Made by a program: the position numbers and the translations under genes
Shown here: positions 54,883 to 64,000 of the stretch, one piece after another
Layout: each line of letters begins with the position of its first letter
How positions within the stretch are numbered: position 1 is the stretch's first letter
Assembly (NCBI GenBank): GCA_026225945.1
Contig: JAMJFZ010001133.1
Location: 3,430,501 to 3,494,500 of the forward strand
DNA length: 64,000 bases
Source of the DNA: Cricetomys ansorgei
Lineage: Eukaryota > Chordata > Mammalia > Rodentia > Nesomyidae
Reading direction: 5' to 3'
Notes under the pieces: model-generated
What the model was told of the DNA's origin: nothing
Databases searched by the model: none
The model's input: the letters and a program-made list of their open reading frames with translations, nothing else

Positions 54883-55577
54883 GAAACTTGATTTGATTGC
54901 TAAGCAAGATGTATCAAATAGTTTTCAGCAGAGCAGGAGACATATTGCTTTAGAAATTCTGGGGAAAAAAATCTGTGAGTAAAACTCTAAACTTCTTAGA
55001 CTCTGGGTGTTAAGTTTTTTTGAGTCTTACCAGTCATCATGAAGTCAGTTGATATCACTCTGGTTCAGAGTATGTAGGGTGTGGGATCCCTACACCTGGC
55101 TTAGTCTTCATTGATGTGAATTCACCAGTGTGACTTTCATCAAGGTCTTTCTCAGTGAACGGGCATTACATTTATACTGCCCATTTAGAAACAATTAATG
55201 GAGGTGATGGTATCAAATGAACTTGGTGAACTCTCACAGGATATTTCAGTGCTAGCTTGTAAGGTAGGTGAAGGACATGACTATCGTTCATTCTCCACAT
55301 TTGAGTCTGTCGACATTTGAGGTAGATAGGCCTTCTTACTAGAAATTTGAGGACTCCCTTTTCTTCTTGTTGTGAATGACCTCTATTCTGCCCATATTCT
55401 TTTTTCTCATTGGACATTTCTCCTTGGAAACTAAACACTGCATGCACAGAATTTTCTCACCCTCCCCATAACCTTAAGATTCCAGGAAAACCTAAAGCAA
55501 CCTTTTATCACCAAAAGTTTGCAGATGCATTTCAGAGTGGTCATAAGCAGAGAGCCAACCAGTCGTAAGATCAGTGC
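54883..55577. other. Single-copy non-coding stretch
   Basis: Nothing recognised. Confidence 0.45.
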
Positions 55578-55932
55578 ATTGTTTACTCTTTGCATCGCTG
55601 TGACATAACTTGTTACAAGACACACTACAGGAGTGACGGCTCCTTTTGCCACATAGTTCAAGAAATTCATATTTATAGCTCATATTCTGCTATGTTGGGG
55701 AATGTAAGGGGTCAGAAGACACTGTAGCCACAGTCAGGAAGAGAATGGTGAGTGCTGGTGCTCAGGTCACTCTTGGCCTCTTTGTTCTATCCTGGGCCCC
55801 AACTTATCCACATCAAAGATTGGTCCTCTCTTCTCTTTCTGGAGATATCCTCATAGACACACTCAGAGGTATGTGATTATGATGATGGTAAACCTCATCA
55901 AGTTGAAAGCAAAGGTTAACTGTCACAGATAG
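55578..55932 (-). mobile_element. Rodent MaLR-type LTR (ORR1/MT class, antisense)
   Basis: 'gcatcgctgtgacataactt' then 'agtgacggctccttttgcca', 'gtagccacagtcaggaagag', 'gtgagtgctggtgctcaggt' and 'cctcatcaagttgaaagcaa'. Same family and orientation as 12238-12614, with a different set of mutations. Solo LTR. Confidence 0.7.
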
Positions 55933-56487
55933 ATTCTGAGTGCTCTATTTGACCTCTTGAGGCCCATATTTACATACCTTCATGCAAGCTAAGCTTGAGC
56001 ATTAATTATTATTTATATAACACAAATTTATTAAGTAGAATCATCATAGACCTAAAGATGACTGGGTGATGCAAATTTATCAGGATTTTAAATATAGAGT
56101 CATCTTACTCTTAATATATGCTTATTGATAAAAATTGCTGTAAGGATTTAATATAAAATTTAGAGGAGAACTCATTTTAGTATAGTTTCAAAAAAACCAG
56201 ACTTAATGAAAATATAAAGTCCTCACAATTTTCAGTAGGCTTATTTTAAATATATACAATATTACAGTAGACAGCTAACTATTTCAATCTACTTTTTTTA
56301 GAAAACACACAAAGTTTGTTTGGTGTCAATGAATGTGAAGCAATGTTTCCTATAGGATATCTTGAGTAATCCGGAGAAAGACATCATTGTTTAAGATAGA
56401 AATGTGTCACCAGTGTTGCCACAGGTGGCTTCTCTTTTTGCTAGGAAATGGGAGAGGACTTGGGTATTGACTTCCTGTGGCAGAATT
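55933..56487. other. Single-copy non-coding stretch
   Basis: AT-rich; nothing recognised. Confidence 0.45.
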
Positions 56488-56778
56488 TGTCAGAATTCTC
56501 TAGAGGAACAGAACTTATGAAATGAATACACACACACACACACACACACACACGTACATACATATATACTTATATATATACATACATATATATTTATATA
56601 CACACACAAACACAGACACCATACATACACACACACATGCACATACATATATACTTATATATGTGCGTACATACGTGTATATATATATATACACACATAT
56701 ATGTATACATGTATATATGTATATATGTATATATGTATAAGTATATATGTATATATACACATACACAGACACAGACAC

Positions 56779-56816
<38 letters not shown>

Positions 56817-57178
56817 AATTATTAGAATGTTTTACAGGCTGCGGTCTGTCTTCCAACAGAAAGTCCAAGAATCCAGTAGTTATTCAGACCACAAGCCTGG
56901 ATGTCTCAGCTCATCTTCAGTGTATGTAGGAATCCTGAAGAAGTAGGCTCTTAATGCTAGTGAAGGAATGGATTTGCTAGTGAGAGCTCCAGCAAGCAGG
57001 CAAAGCAATTGTGGCTCAGATTAAAGGTGGATCCTCCTGCCTCAAAGATCTGGACTAGAAGAGGATCTTTCCACTTCAACTGATTTAATTCAGATAAAAA
57101 TCCCTCTCACGTGTTCCCAGCCACTTGAGTTTATTTAATTCCAGATGTAGTCAAGTTTACAACCAAGCATAGCATCAG
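56488..57178 (-). mobile_element. Rodent LTR-like repeat (antisense) with internal microsatellite
   Basis: Begins 'cagaattctctagaggaaca' and, after the microsatellite, continues 'acaggctgcggtctgtcttc', 'agtccaagaatccagtagtt', 'gtaggctcttaatgctagtg', 'gctccagcaagcaggcaaag', 'cctcaaagatctggactaga', 'ccagatgtagtcaagtttac' and 'aaccaagcatagcatcag'. This is a widespread rodent repeat, probably a MaLR LTR read antisense. The class is less certain than the identity of the sequence. Confidence 0.6.
56524..56815. repeat. Compound (CA)/(TATA)/(CATA) microsatellite
   Basis: About 290 bp of CA, ATAC and TATG units located just inside the LTR-like repeat end. Several Thr/His/Ile/Tyr-rich and Cys/Val-rich frames on both strands are artefacts. 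Confidence 0.97.
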
Positions 57179-57335
57179 AGGCAGAACTGTGGCCAGTGCC
57201 CTGACCCCCAGCAGCTGCTCTGTAGTTTCCCTCAGGACTGCTCTGCATTGCTGCTTTGCTTCTTCCCTCAGTGGCCAAGCCTCCCATCTAGAGTCCAGTC
57301 TATTTGCAGCTATCCTGCTCTTCTTTTCTTCCAAA

Positions 57336-57480
57336 GGTTGTATGATCTTAACTTTCCCTCAGTACTTTTCTAAGTTTTTATCATATTTATATTACTTATG
57401 AAGTACTTTTAATATTTTTAAATAAAAACTTAAAAATAATATAAAATATTTAAAAGTATGTTATTAATGGAGTATCTATC
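57336..57480 (+). repeat. Direct repeat, copy A
   Basis: Starts 'ggttgtatgatcttaacttt' and runs through 'ccctcagtacttttc', 'tatcatatttatattactta', 'aaaaacttaaaaataat' to 'ttattaatgg'. Its partner is at 58141-58287. Confidence 0.85.
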
Positions 57481-57557
57481 ATCTATAAAATTTGGTAAAA
57501 GATTTCATGAAAGGTAAGAATATAGGCTTATTTACCTATTCATTAAATTAAATTTTA

Positions 57558-57750
57558 CCTAGTGCTGGAAATGTAGCTCAGGTGGTAAGGAGTGTTTTGT
57601 TTTGCTGTGTGAAGCCCTGAGTTCAATTCCCAGGATGTCATTAACCAGGCATGGTGATGCATGCTTGATATCCCAGCACTCAGGAAGTGAGTGGCAACCA
57701 AAAGCAACCCCACAAACCTCACAAACAAACAAACAAACAAAAAACAAAGA
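57558..57750 (+). mobile_element. ID-B1 composite SINE (sense)
   Basis: 'gtgctggaaatgtagctcag' then 'gtggtaaggagtg', 'agccctgagttcaattccca', then 'ccaggcatggtgatgcatgc' and 'tatcccagcactcaggaag', ending in a (CAAA)n tail at 57717-57745. Clean ID head plus B1-like body. Confidence 0.85.
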
Positions 57751-58140
57751 TAAATAAGTTTATCTGGACCTGTAATTCATAATACTTACTTAAAATGATT
57801 TAATAAATTCAAGAAGTATCTGCTGAGCAGCTGTGATATCTTATGTGCTCCATGAGGCACCAAAAAGGTGAATTTAGTAAGCTACCATTCCTCAAACTAA
57901 GGGTAGCTTATAACACAATGCAGGAATGGTTAGATACAAGGGTGATAAACACTTAATGTACAGAGGAGGTGGCGTCTGAGGTAGGAGAGTGACATAAGCA
58001 GATCTGTAGACAATGCAGAGATGACGGAGAGAACTGGGTCTCAGGATGATGAGGATGGAGGCCGGGAGGATTCCGCAGGAGATAACGTCATTCGCAAATA
58101 CTTGCACCGACTTACATCATAGAAAAATTAGAAGGCACTG
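57751..58140. other. Single-copy non-coding stretch
   Basis: Lies between the SINE and direct-repeat copy B. Nothing recognised. Confidence 0.45.
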
Positions 58141-58287
58141 GGTTTTATGATTTTCACTTTCCCTCAGTACTTTTTGAAATTTTATCATATTTATATTGCT
58201 TATTAAGTACTTTAAAAATTCTTAAAATAAAAATTTAAAAATAATACAAAATATTTTAAAATATGCTGTTAATGGGGCAATCTGTAA
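58141..58287 (+). repeat. Direct repeat, copy B
   Basis: Starts 'ggttttatgattttcacttt' and runs through 'ccctcagtactttttg', 'tatcatatttatattgctta', 'aaaaatttaaaaataat' to 'ctgttaatgg'. By eye about four in five bases match copy A, in the same order and orientation. Confidence 0.85.
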
Positions 58288-59724
58288 TATTTTGATACTG
58301 TCATAATTTTTGAAACAAGCTACACATGTTTATATACCCAAGCATTTGTTGTTTTCTCAGGATGAAAGCACTCAATATCATCTCCTGGAGCTTTTAAAAT
58401 TACATAGCTTGTAAGTATTACCTAAGCCATACCCTTGTTTAGTAGTGTCTTCAGTACTCTTAATAGAAAGGCTAACAACACAAAGTCCTATGAGAGCTAA
58501 GATAGAACACCTCACACAGAGCTCTCCATATAGGGAATTAGATTATGAACAAGTAGGGTATATGGATGGCTTGTGTGCTTTTCTGCAGTCACTGTATTCT
58601 ACCAGGTAGCATTATCTTCCTTCAAGATACTTGGAGCAGAAAGCTGGTATGGAAAGGAAGCGTAGTAAGAAAAATAAGAAGTCAATATGGCTTTCTCCTT
58701 ACTTATCTTCAGCGTATTTACAAATCCAACCATTACACAGAGACAATAAAACAAATAGAAAAACAGCACCATTTTCTGAGACAGAAGTTTTCTCGAAGCT
58801 GAGTGAATTTGTTTTTGTTGGAAGTCCATGCATCATTTAATAAATTATTGTAAAATATTTTGCATGATCGCTCATTTACAACCTTTTTTTCCCTATATAC
58901 AGATGATGATATAAAACCCATCCTTGTTAATGGGAAGCAAGGATGTCAATTATAGCTGAAAATTCTGTAGGGGTGTGTGTGCTCCTGCGCTCTGATCATT
59001 CCCAGCAAACTCAAGGACTGAAAATACCAAGCAAAACTTTGGACCCACATGTGACAATGAATCCTCAGTCTGGTTCACACTAGAAAACTTGAAAGTTGTC
59101 TGAGAGTAACTCTGTGATCTCCACAGTCCAGAAAGCCCACGGTACATGGGCTCCTGAGAAAGTGCTACAGACAGAGGGACAAAGACTCAGAGTGAATGCC
59201 CGTGAGTGCCTGTGTTGGGTGCTCAGCACCCTGTAGGCCAGAAAGCAGAGAGGGAAGATACCATGGTTGGTGGCAAGCAAGAGGGAGACAGCAACTGCAC
59301 TGCAATCAAGTTGATGTTTCAGTGGATGTCCTCAGAGTCCAAGACAGTGAGCTACTTTCACTGGTTACTCATGTATTTCTTCGAAGAAATTTTGTGGAGT
59401 ATGATGTACCCTGTAGACACAGTTCCAAGTACTGTTAGAAATGTCTGGGGCCAAAGAAGAGTAAGGGCTTTAAATAATATCTATTACTTGAATTAAAATT
59501 TAGCATTCGGTAGATACTCAGTGAATGAGCATGTTGGCTAAAGGAGACTTTAGAGATAAGTGGAAACTATATAAAAATAAAACTATCAAATGCATTGTAT
59601 CTTCACTAATTGTTGGAATATTAACACCTACCATTGAATCCAGTGATATTCATTAGTCATATATGTTATGCTAAAATCATAGAGGTTACAACTTATTTAC
59701 ATTTCTCCCCTCCCTTTCATTGTT
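58288..59724. other. Single-copy non-coding stretch
   Basis: Overlapping frames of 60-96 codons at 58.6-58.9 and 59.2-59.5 kb lack motifs. No repeats recognised over 1.4 kb. Confidence 0.45.
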
Positions 59725-60000
59725 TTTGGTTGTGATGCGTCTCTGGTAGGTCCATATATTTGAGCATGTCATCTCCAGCTGATGGTGCTGGAGACTCATG
59801 GGAAGCAATAGGCTGCTGCTATTGGAGTTTGTGATCACAGCCTCTTTTTCTGTTCTCTGCTTCCAGATCATGGATACAATGTGACCAGCTGCCTCATGCT
59901 TCCATTACCATGTGGGCCTTCCCTTCCTACTTTAAGCCCAAATCAAACTTCTTCCCCGAAGCCACTTTTTGTCAGAAATTTGGTCATAATAATAAGAGAG
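59725..60000 (+). mobile_element. Rodent MaLR-type LTR (sense)
   Basis: 'ggtaggtccatatatttgag' then 'catgtcatctccagctgatg', 'ctgttctctgcttccagatc', 'cagctgcctcatgcttccat' and 'ttaagcccaaatcaaacttc', with a polyadenylation-side end. Solo LTR. Confidence 0.65.
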
Positions 60001-61144
60001 GTGACACAGAAATGAACTATACACCAGGAAGGTGGCAGCTATTTCTTAGGCTCTATTTACAAATGACAAATGGATTATATATGTCATGATTAATGGAGAA
60101 AGACGTTCACTTTAGTAGTAAGCCAAGGTGTAGGTGAGATCTAAATACCGGAAAAGTATAATATTTTCAGACCTTTCAAAAGGACAAATACAAAATAAAT
60201 ATCAAAAGAGACATAATATATTCCTTACTATGAGAGCAGGGTAGATGCTTCAACCCAGAATTAGTCATGTCTGATGCTGTTTGTCAGAATTAGTGGGCAG
60301 GATAACTTCAAGGTTAACATAGCTGAAATGGGCATGTATACATTCTTTTTAGGAAAAAGGATTTGTATTCACTTAAGTCACCTAGACAAACTACACTAAT
60401 CAAATTTCTTGGATGATTACTGTAATTTTCACATCTTTGAATTTTGTATAGACAAATCTCCATAATGAGAAAAGTGTGCTTGGAGAGATCATATGGCCTA
60501 ACACGTTCCTTTCAACAAGGATGGAAATTGAAGAGGCGACTTTCGCGTTGCAGAGTGACATAAGGCAACCTAGATTAAAACAAGACTTCTCAGTTCTTTG
60601 GTTTTCGCATGGAAGCCATGGAAGAACAGCTTGCGTCAGGGAGAACAGGAAACACAGGGGGAGGAGAAATGAGAAATGAGTTACAAATGCCTTCTAAAGC
60701 TTTTGTGACAGTGATGTCTCTGTCGCTTTGGTGACTATGTTGCATCAGAAGGAGTAGTTGGTTTTTTATTTTTTTCTGTCTAATTTTCCCACTGACTGTC
60801 AACATGACTGACATGATACAGTTAGAAACATTTCTGATGTTTTTAAAGCACTGCTCCTCCTATGTAGGTTCTTCCTGTAAAATGTCTGGAATATAAGCCG
60901 GTATCACACACACGTCTCTTTTATAGTTTCTGTGATGATACCGTGCAATTTCAGAACCCCACAGAGAACTGAGTTCTTGATTTCCTTAGCAATATTCGTT
61001 TGTCTGACTCTTTTTTCTCTTTAACCTAACATTTCTGTTGTAATAGAAATTGTTTTCACATTGCCTCATGAATTATTTGCAATTGTCTTTCAGTATGCAT
61101 GGTAAACTTAGGATGCTTCTCAATCACTTAAGTAACTACTATTC
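60001..61144. other. Single-copy stretch
   Basis: 60520-60660 keeps a few CpGs (gaggcgactttcgcgttgc, gcttgcgtcaggg) around a 67-codon frame without motifs. Otherwise unremarkable. Confidence 0.4.
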
Positions 61145-61520
61145 CTATTTACCCTTTTATGATAGTTAGCTTGGTTATAAGCTTAGTTGGACTAAGAGAT
61201 GTTATGCAGATCAGTACAGCCCACTCTGGCTGTATCTGAGAGGTCACTTCCAATGACAATTAGATCATGAGAACTCCCACTTAATGAAATAAATAGTGGT
61301 GTATTAAATATCCTATGGCATTATTGGGAGTTAGTGAGAAATAGGAGATGAAAACATAAGGATCAGTAAAGCATGAAACTGTGCATCTCCTCCTTGATGT
61401 AAGCTTCTCTTCTTCCATGCTTTCTCTGCCATGATGGACTGAGCCTTCTGAAACCATGAACCCAAATAAACTGTTTCCATACACGGCAGGTATTTTGATC
61501 ATGTATCATGAAAGCAAGTA
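61145..61520 (+). mobile_element. Rodent MaLR-type LTR (sense)
   Basis: 'gatagttagcttggttataa' near the start, then 'ttctcttcttccatgctttc', 'tctgccatgatggactgagc', 'cttctgaaaccatgaaccca' and 'aataaactgtttccatac' at the 3' side, where the family carries its AATAAA signal. Confidence 0.7.
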
Positions 61521-61854
61521 ATATGTTATTTTTTAAACTTTCTGATTTTAATCTGATTCTTAATGTGTTCTCACTATAAATATGTTGTCATTGGACTGAC
61601 AATGAATTGTTTAAGCAATTGTTTTATACTTGTCATTCTTCTCTCTGTTCTCTGCTATTAGTAGTCATTTGAGGTTACACACCTAGTATTAGAACAGGGA
61701 GAGTTGATTGTCCTCACCTTGCCTTAATTATTACTCTAAGACTCAAATAATTTATATTTAATTCTATTTACAAAGTATTCCACCTTCTGTGTATGAGATG
61801 CTGTCCATATGATTGGATGAATGTCAATGATGCTATCTAGAACAAATTAGAATT
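61521..61854. other. Single-copy non-coding stretch
   Basis: Nothing recognised. Confidence 0.45.
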
Positions 61855-62085
61855 TATGAATGAGAGAGATGACCCAGAAGTTAAGAGCACTAGCTCCTCT
61901 TTAAGGGTTCCAGTGTTTCTATTACTGACATGGTGGCTCACAATTGTCTGTAACTCCAGTTTCAAGATATTCTTTGCCCTCTCCTTACCTTGCTTTCATT
62001 GCATACATATAATGCAACTACATGCATGCAAACAACACATTCAGACACAGAGAAGTAAATAAATGCTGTTTAGAAGAGTATATGG
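61855..62085 (+). mobile_element. B3-type SINE (sense)
   Basis: 'gagagatgacccagaagtta' then 'agagcactagctcctcttta', 'catggtggctcacaattgtc', 'tgtaactccagtttcaagat' and a CA/ATA-rich tail ending 'agtaaataaatg'. Confidence 0.8.
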
Positions 62086-62253
62086 TTTTGTAACAGAAGT
62101 TACATAAGATATATTTTGTTTAGAGAAGCTGAAAGATTATTTTGGTTTTATTTTTATTCCTCTCTGCAGGTATGCAAACAATTATGTTTGGATCCAAAGT
62201 ATTTTGATTCCAAAATATTGTTATTCTGTACATCAATACTTGTAATTTCTTTA

Positions 62254-62254
<1 letters not shown>

Positions 62255-62298
<44 letters not shown>
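62255..62298. repeat. (AC)n microsatellite, about 21 units
   Basis: Uninterrupted AC repeat. Confidence 0.97.
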
Positions 62299-62300
<2 letters not shown>

Positions 62301-63744
62301 CTACACATATCCTAGGATTCAAGTGAGTAAAAACGATCATTTCTATAACTTATACTAAGATAAGCCATTGCCGTGAAATATTTGTCAGATGCTTTATACG
62401 ACAAGCAAAAATGAATGAAAGAAAATGTGGAAATGTAAGCTAACACATTAAAATGTGTGATTTATATTAAGAAGTTATCACAAAAGCTGAACTTGCTATT
62501 CAGGAATCATTCAATATTTTCATCCCAGAAGTAATTTGCTCATTTTAAATATGAGAGGATATTTTAAATTGCAACCAGGCCTGAGCATGTTTATTTAAAA
62601 AAAAAAAACTCACCACCATGTCCTGTAGCTAGCAGATGGAAGATAGGAAGGTGGAAAGAGTAGTTTCCATGATGTGTTTTCTAATGTGAAGGTTGAATAG
62701 AGGCAACTTAATAACTGCACTCAATGTGGCGCTTTCTATACACATCCCAAATTTCCATTTTACCACGGTTAAGTAAAATTGTAATGGCAGAGAGTTATTG
62801 ATAATAAAAAATTAAAATGAGCTTCCGAGTTATGCTTCCTAAATATCTTACCAATATATGTTCCACCTAATGAATATTTTATAGACATGCTAGTTTTTAG
62901 ATAAAACATTTCATAGCAAAAATATGTTACATTTGTGGCTAGGGTTGGTCTGTGTATAGGGTAAAATAGACAACTGGAAAACATGTATGTATCTCAATAA
63001 AGGATTTTAGGAATAAGCAGTTAAAACTCTTGAAGCAATGCTAATCACATTGCTTGTTTGTAGATTGATTATAGTTTGTTGACCACCCAGGAAGTCTAAT
63101 AAAATCCATGATTCCTTCCTGCGAGAAATATGATTTAAGTCTGGGCCAAGGATCAAACACCTCCCTTAGCCCAGGAGATGAAGAACAAGTAAAAAGCATT
63201 TTGTTGTGTGATGAGGGCCAATAGCATGGAATATTTTACCAAGACTTAGAAGGCTACAGGATAGCAGAGCTGAAGGGAAGGTAGCAGAGGTCACAGGTAG
63301 CAGCTATTTTTGAGAGAAGAAAGACAGACGCTAATGCCTCCTTGAAAATACAACTGATAAAAACCCAGACTCAGAAGTGAGATATAAGCAATTATCTCTT
63401 TAACAGAGAATTTTTAGAGCAACACATTCTCTAATACAAGAGAACGATTCACTAATGTAGATCAAGTCAGAACAAGAAATTGTGAATAAAGACTTATTTT
63501 AAGTTGAAAAATCAAGACCAACTCAAATTAAGGCCAACTCAAGACAAACTCAAACTGAATAAGGAGTTTCTTTCAGGTCTTCATCAATAGAGGTGACCGT
63601 TTTACAACTCCATACTTTTTTTCATGTTTAGTTTTATATTACTGTGCAAAGATCAATTGTTTTAAACAACAATTTTCAGTGCATAGAGGGGTTTCAGTTA
63701 TTTCCCAAACTTTATAAATCCTCGAATCTTGTAGCCGTCTTGAA
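62299..63744. other. Single-copy stretch with minor tandem repeat
   Basis: 63512-63558 has three diverged copies of about 15 bp built on 'a(g)accaactcaaa'. Nothing else recognised over 1.4 kb. Confidence 0.45.
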
Positions 63745-63815
63745 GTGATAGAAGTTTAGCTCAGGCATAGGTCACTTGTCTAGAATATACAATCTTCAGG
63801 GTCTCCAAAGTCAGT
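63745..63815 (+). mobile_element. ID-type SINE (sense, decayed)
   Basis: 'gaagtttagctcaggcatag' then 'gtcacttgtctagaatatac' and 'aatcttcagggtctccaaag' parallels the ID body (ggtgtagctcagggg / gcacttgcctagaatgcac / aaggccctgggttc). Confidence 0.5.
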
Positions 63816-64000
63816 CAGTCAAAACCTGTAGTCCTGTAGCTGTGCAATGGACCCACATGTCTATAGCAATTTCTAACAAATCAACAGTAAATCTTACCAA
63901 GGTAACAGCTCTTAGTATTTCATTTCATTTCTCTTTTCTTCCAGATGAATGAGATTACAATTTAAATATCTGACACTGAGACCTCAAAGCAAATACATTT

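Noticed and set aside
54692..54907. Cys/Val-rich and His/Thr-rich peptides
   Set aside because: Translation of the CA/GT microsatellite on the two strands. The same holds for the frames at 56515-56946 and 62116-62358.
60476..60679. CpG-retaining 67-codon frame as a gene remnant
   Set aside because: Too short and unrecognised; noted only as a slightly CpG-richer patch.

Overview
This window looks like intergenic or deep-intronic DNA from a rodent (murid or cricetid; species not determinable by eye). The rodent call rests on repeats I recognise by sequence: B1, B3/B2-type, ID and ID-B1/B4 SINEs, rodent-type L1 3' untranslated regions, and rodent MaLR-type LTRs. They lie on a background of older mammal-wide repeats (MIR, L2, MLT1, L1M, a DNA-transposon fossil). 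Long CA, GATA and TTCC microsatellites are also typical of rodents. I found no convincing protein-coding gene, no RNA gene and no prokaryotic or viral gene cluster. Every long open frame I checked lies in a simple repeat, in L1 sequence, or in plain single-copy sequence without family motifs.

Layout: 1-17 kb is mostly single-copy sequence with scattered old SINEs and two MaLR LTRs. A B4 SINE at 2.9-3.6 kb is split by a 362-nt pyrimidine tract. Two exon-like segments sit on the minus strand near 4.3-4.7 kb. 17-28 kb holds a GATA/GT/B4 block, an MLT1, antisense L1 3' sequence, a 50-bp minisatellite, a very old L1, a run of MLT1+B1+B4+ID, and a 675-bp degenerate GATA block.

28-44 kb is L1-rich. 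It has a sense L1 with decayed ORF2 and a full 3' UTR (29.07-31.42 kb), an L1 with a twin-priming inversion and visible target-site duplications (35.9-36.5 kb), two head-to-head rodent L1 3' UTRs (37.6-39.8 kb), an ancient antisense L1M (39.9-41.7 kb), and an L1 carrying a nested SINE (42.3-44.0 kb). 44-64 kb returns to mostly single-copy sequence with SINEs, LTRs, an old unnamed mammalian repeat, Z-DNA-prone CA/CG tracts and a local 140-bp direct duplication.

No genes act together here. The interest lies in repeat history (nesting, inversion, microsatellite birth inside transposons), structure-forming tracts, and a few CpG-retaining or motif-dense single-copy blocks that could be regulatory. 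I did not find a previously undescribed biological system. Repeat assignments come from memory of family consensus sequences, so boundaries are good to about 10-30 bases and subfamily names are tentative.
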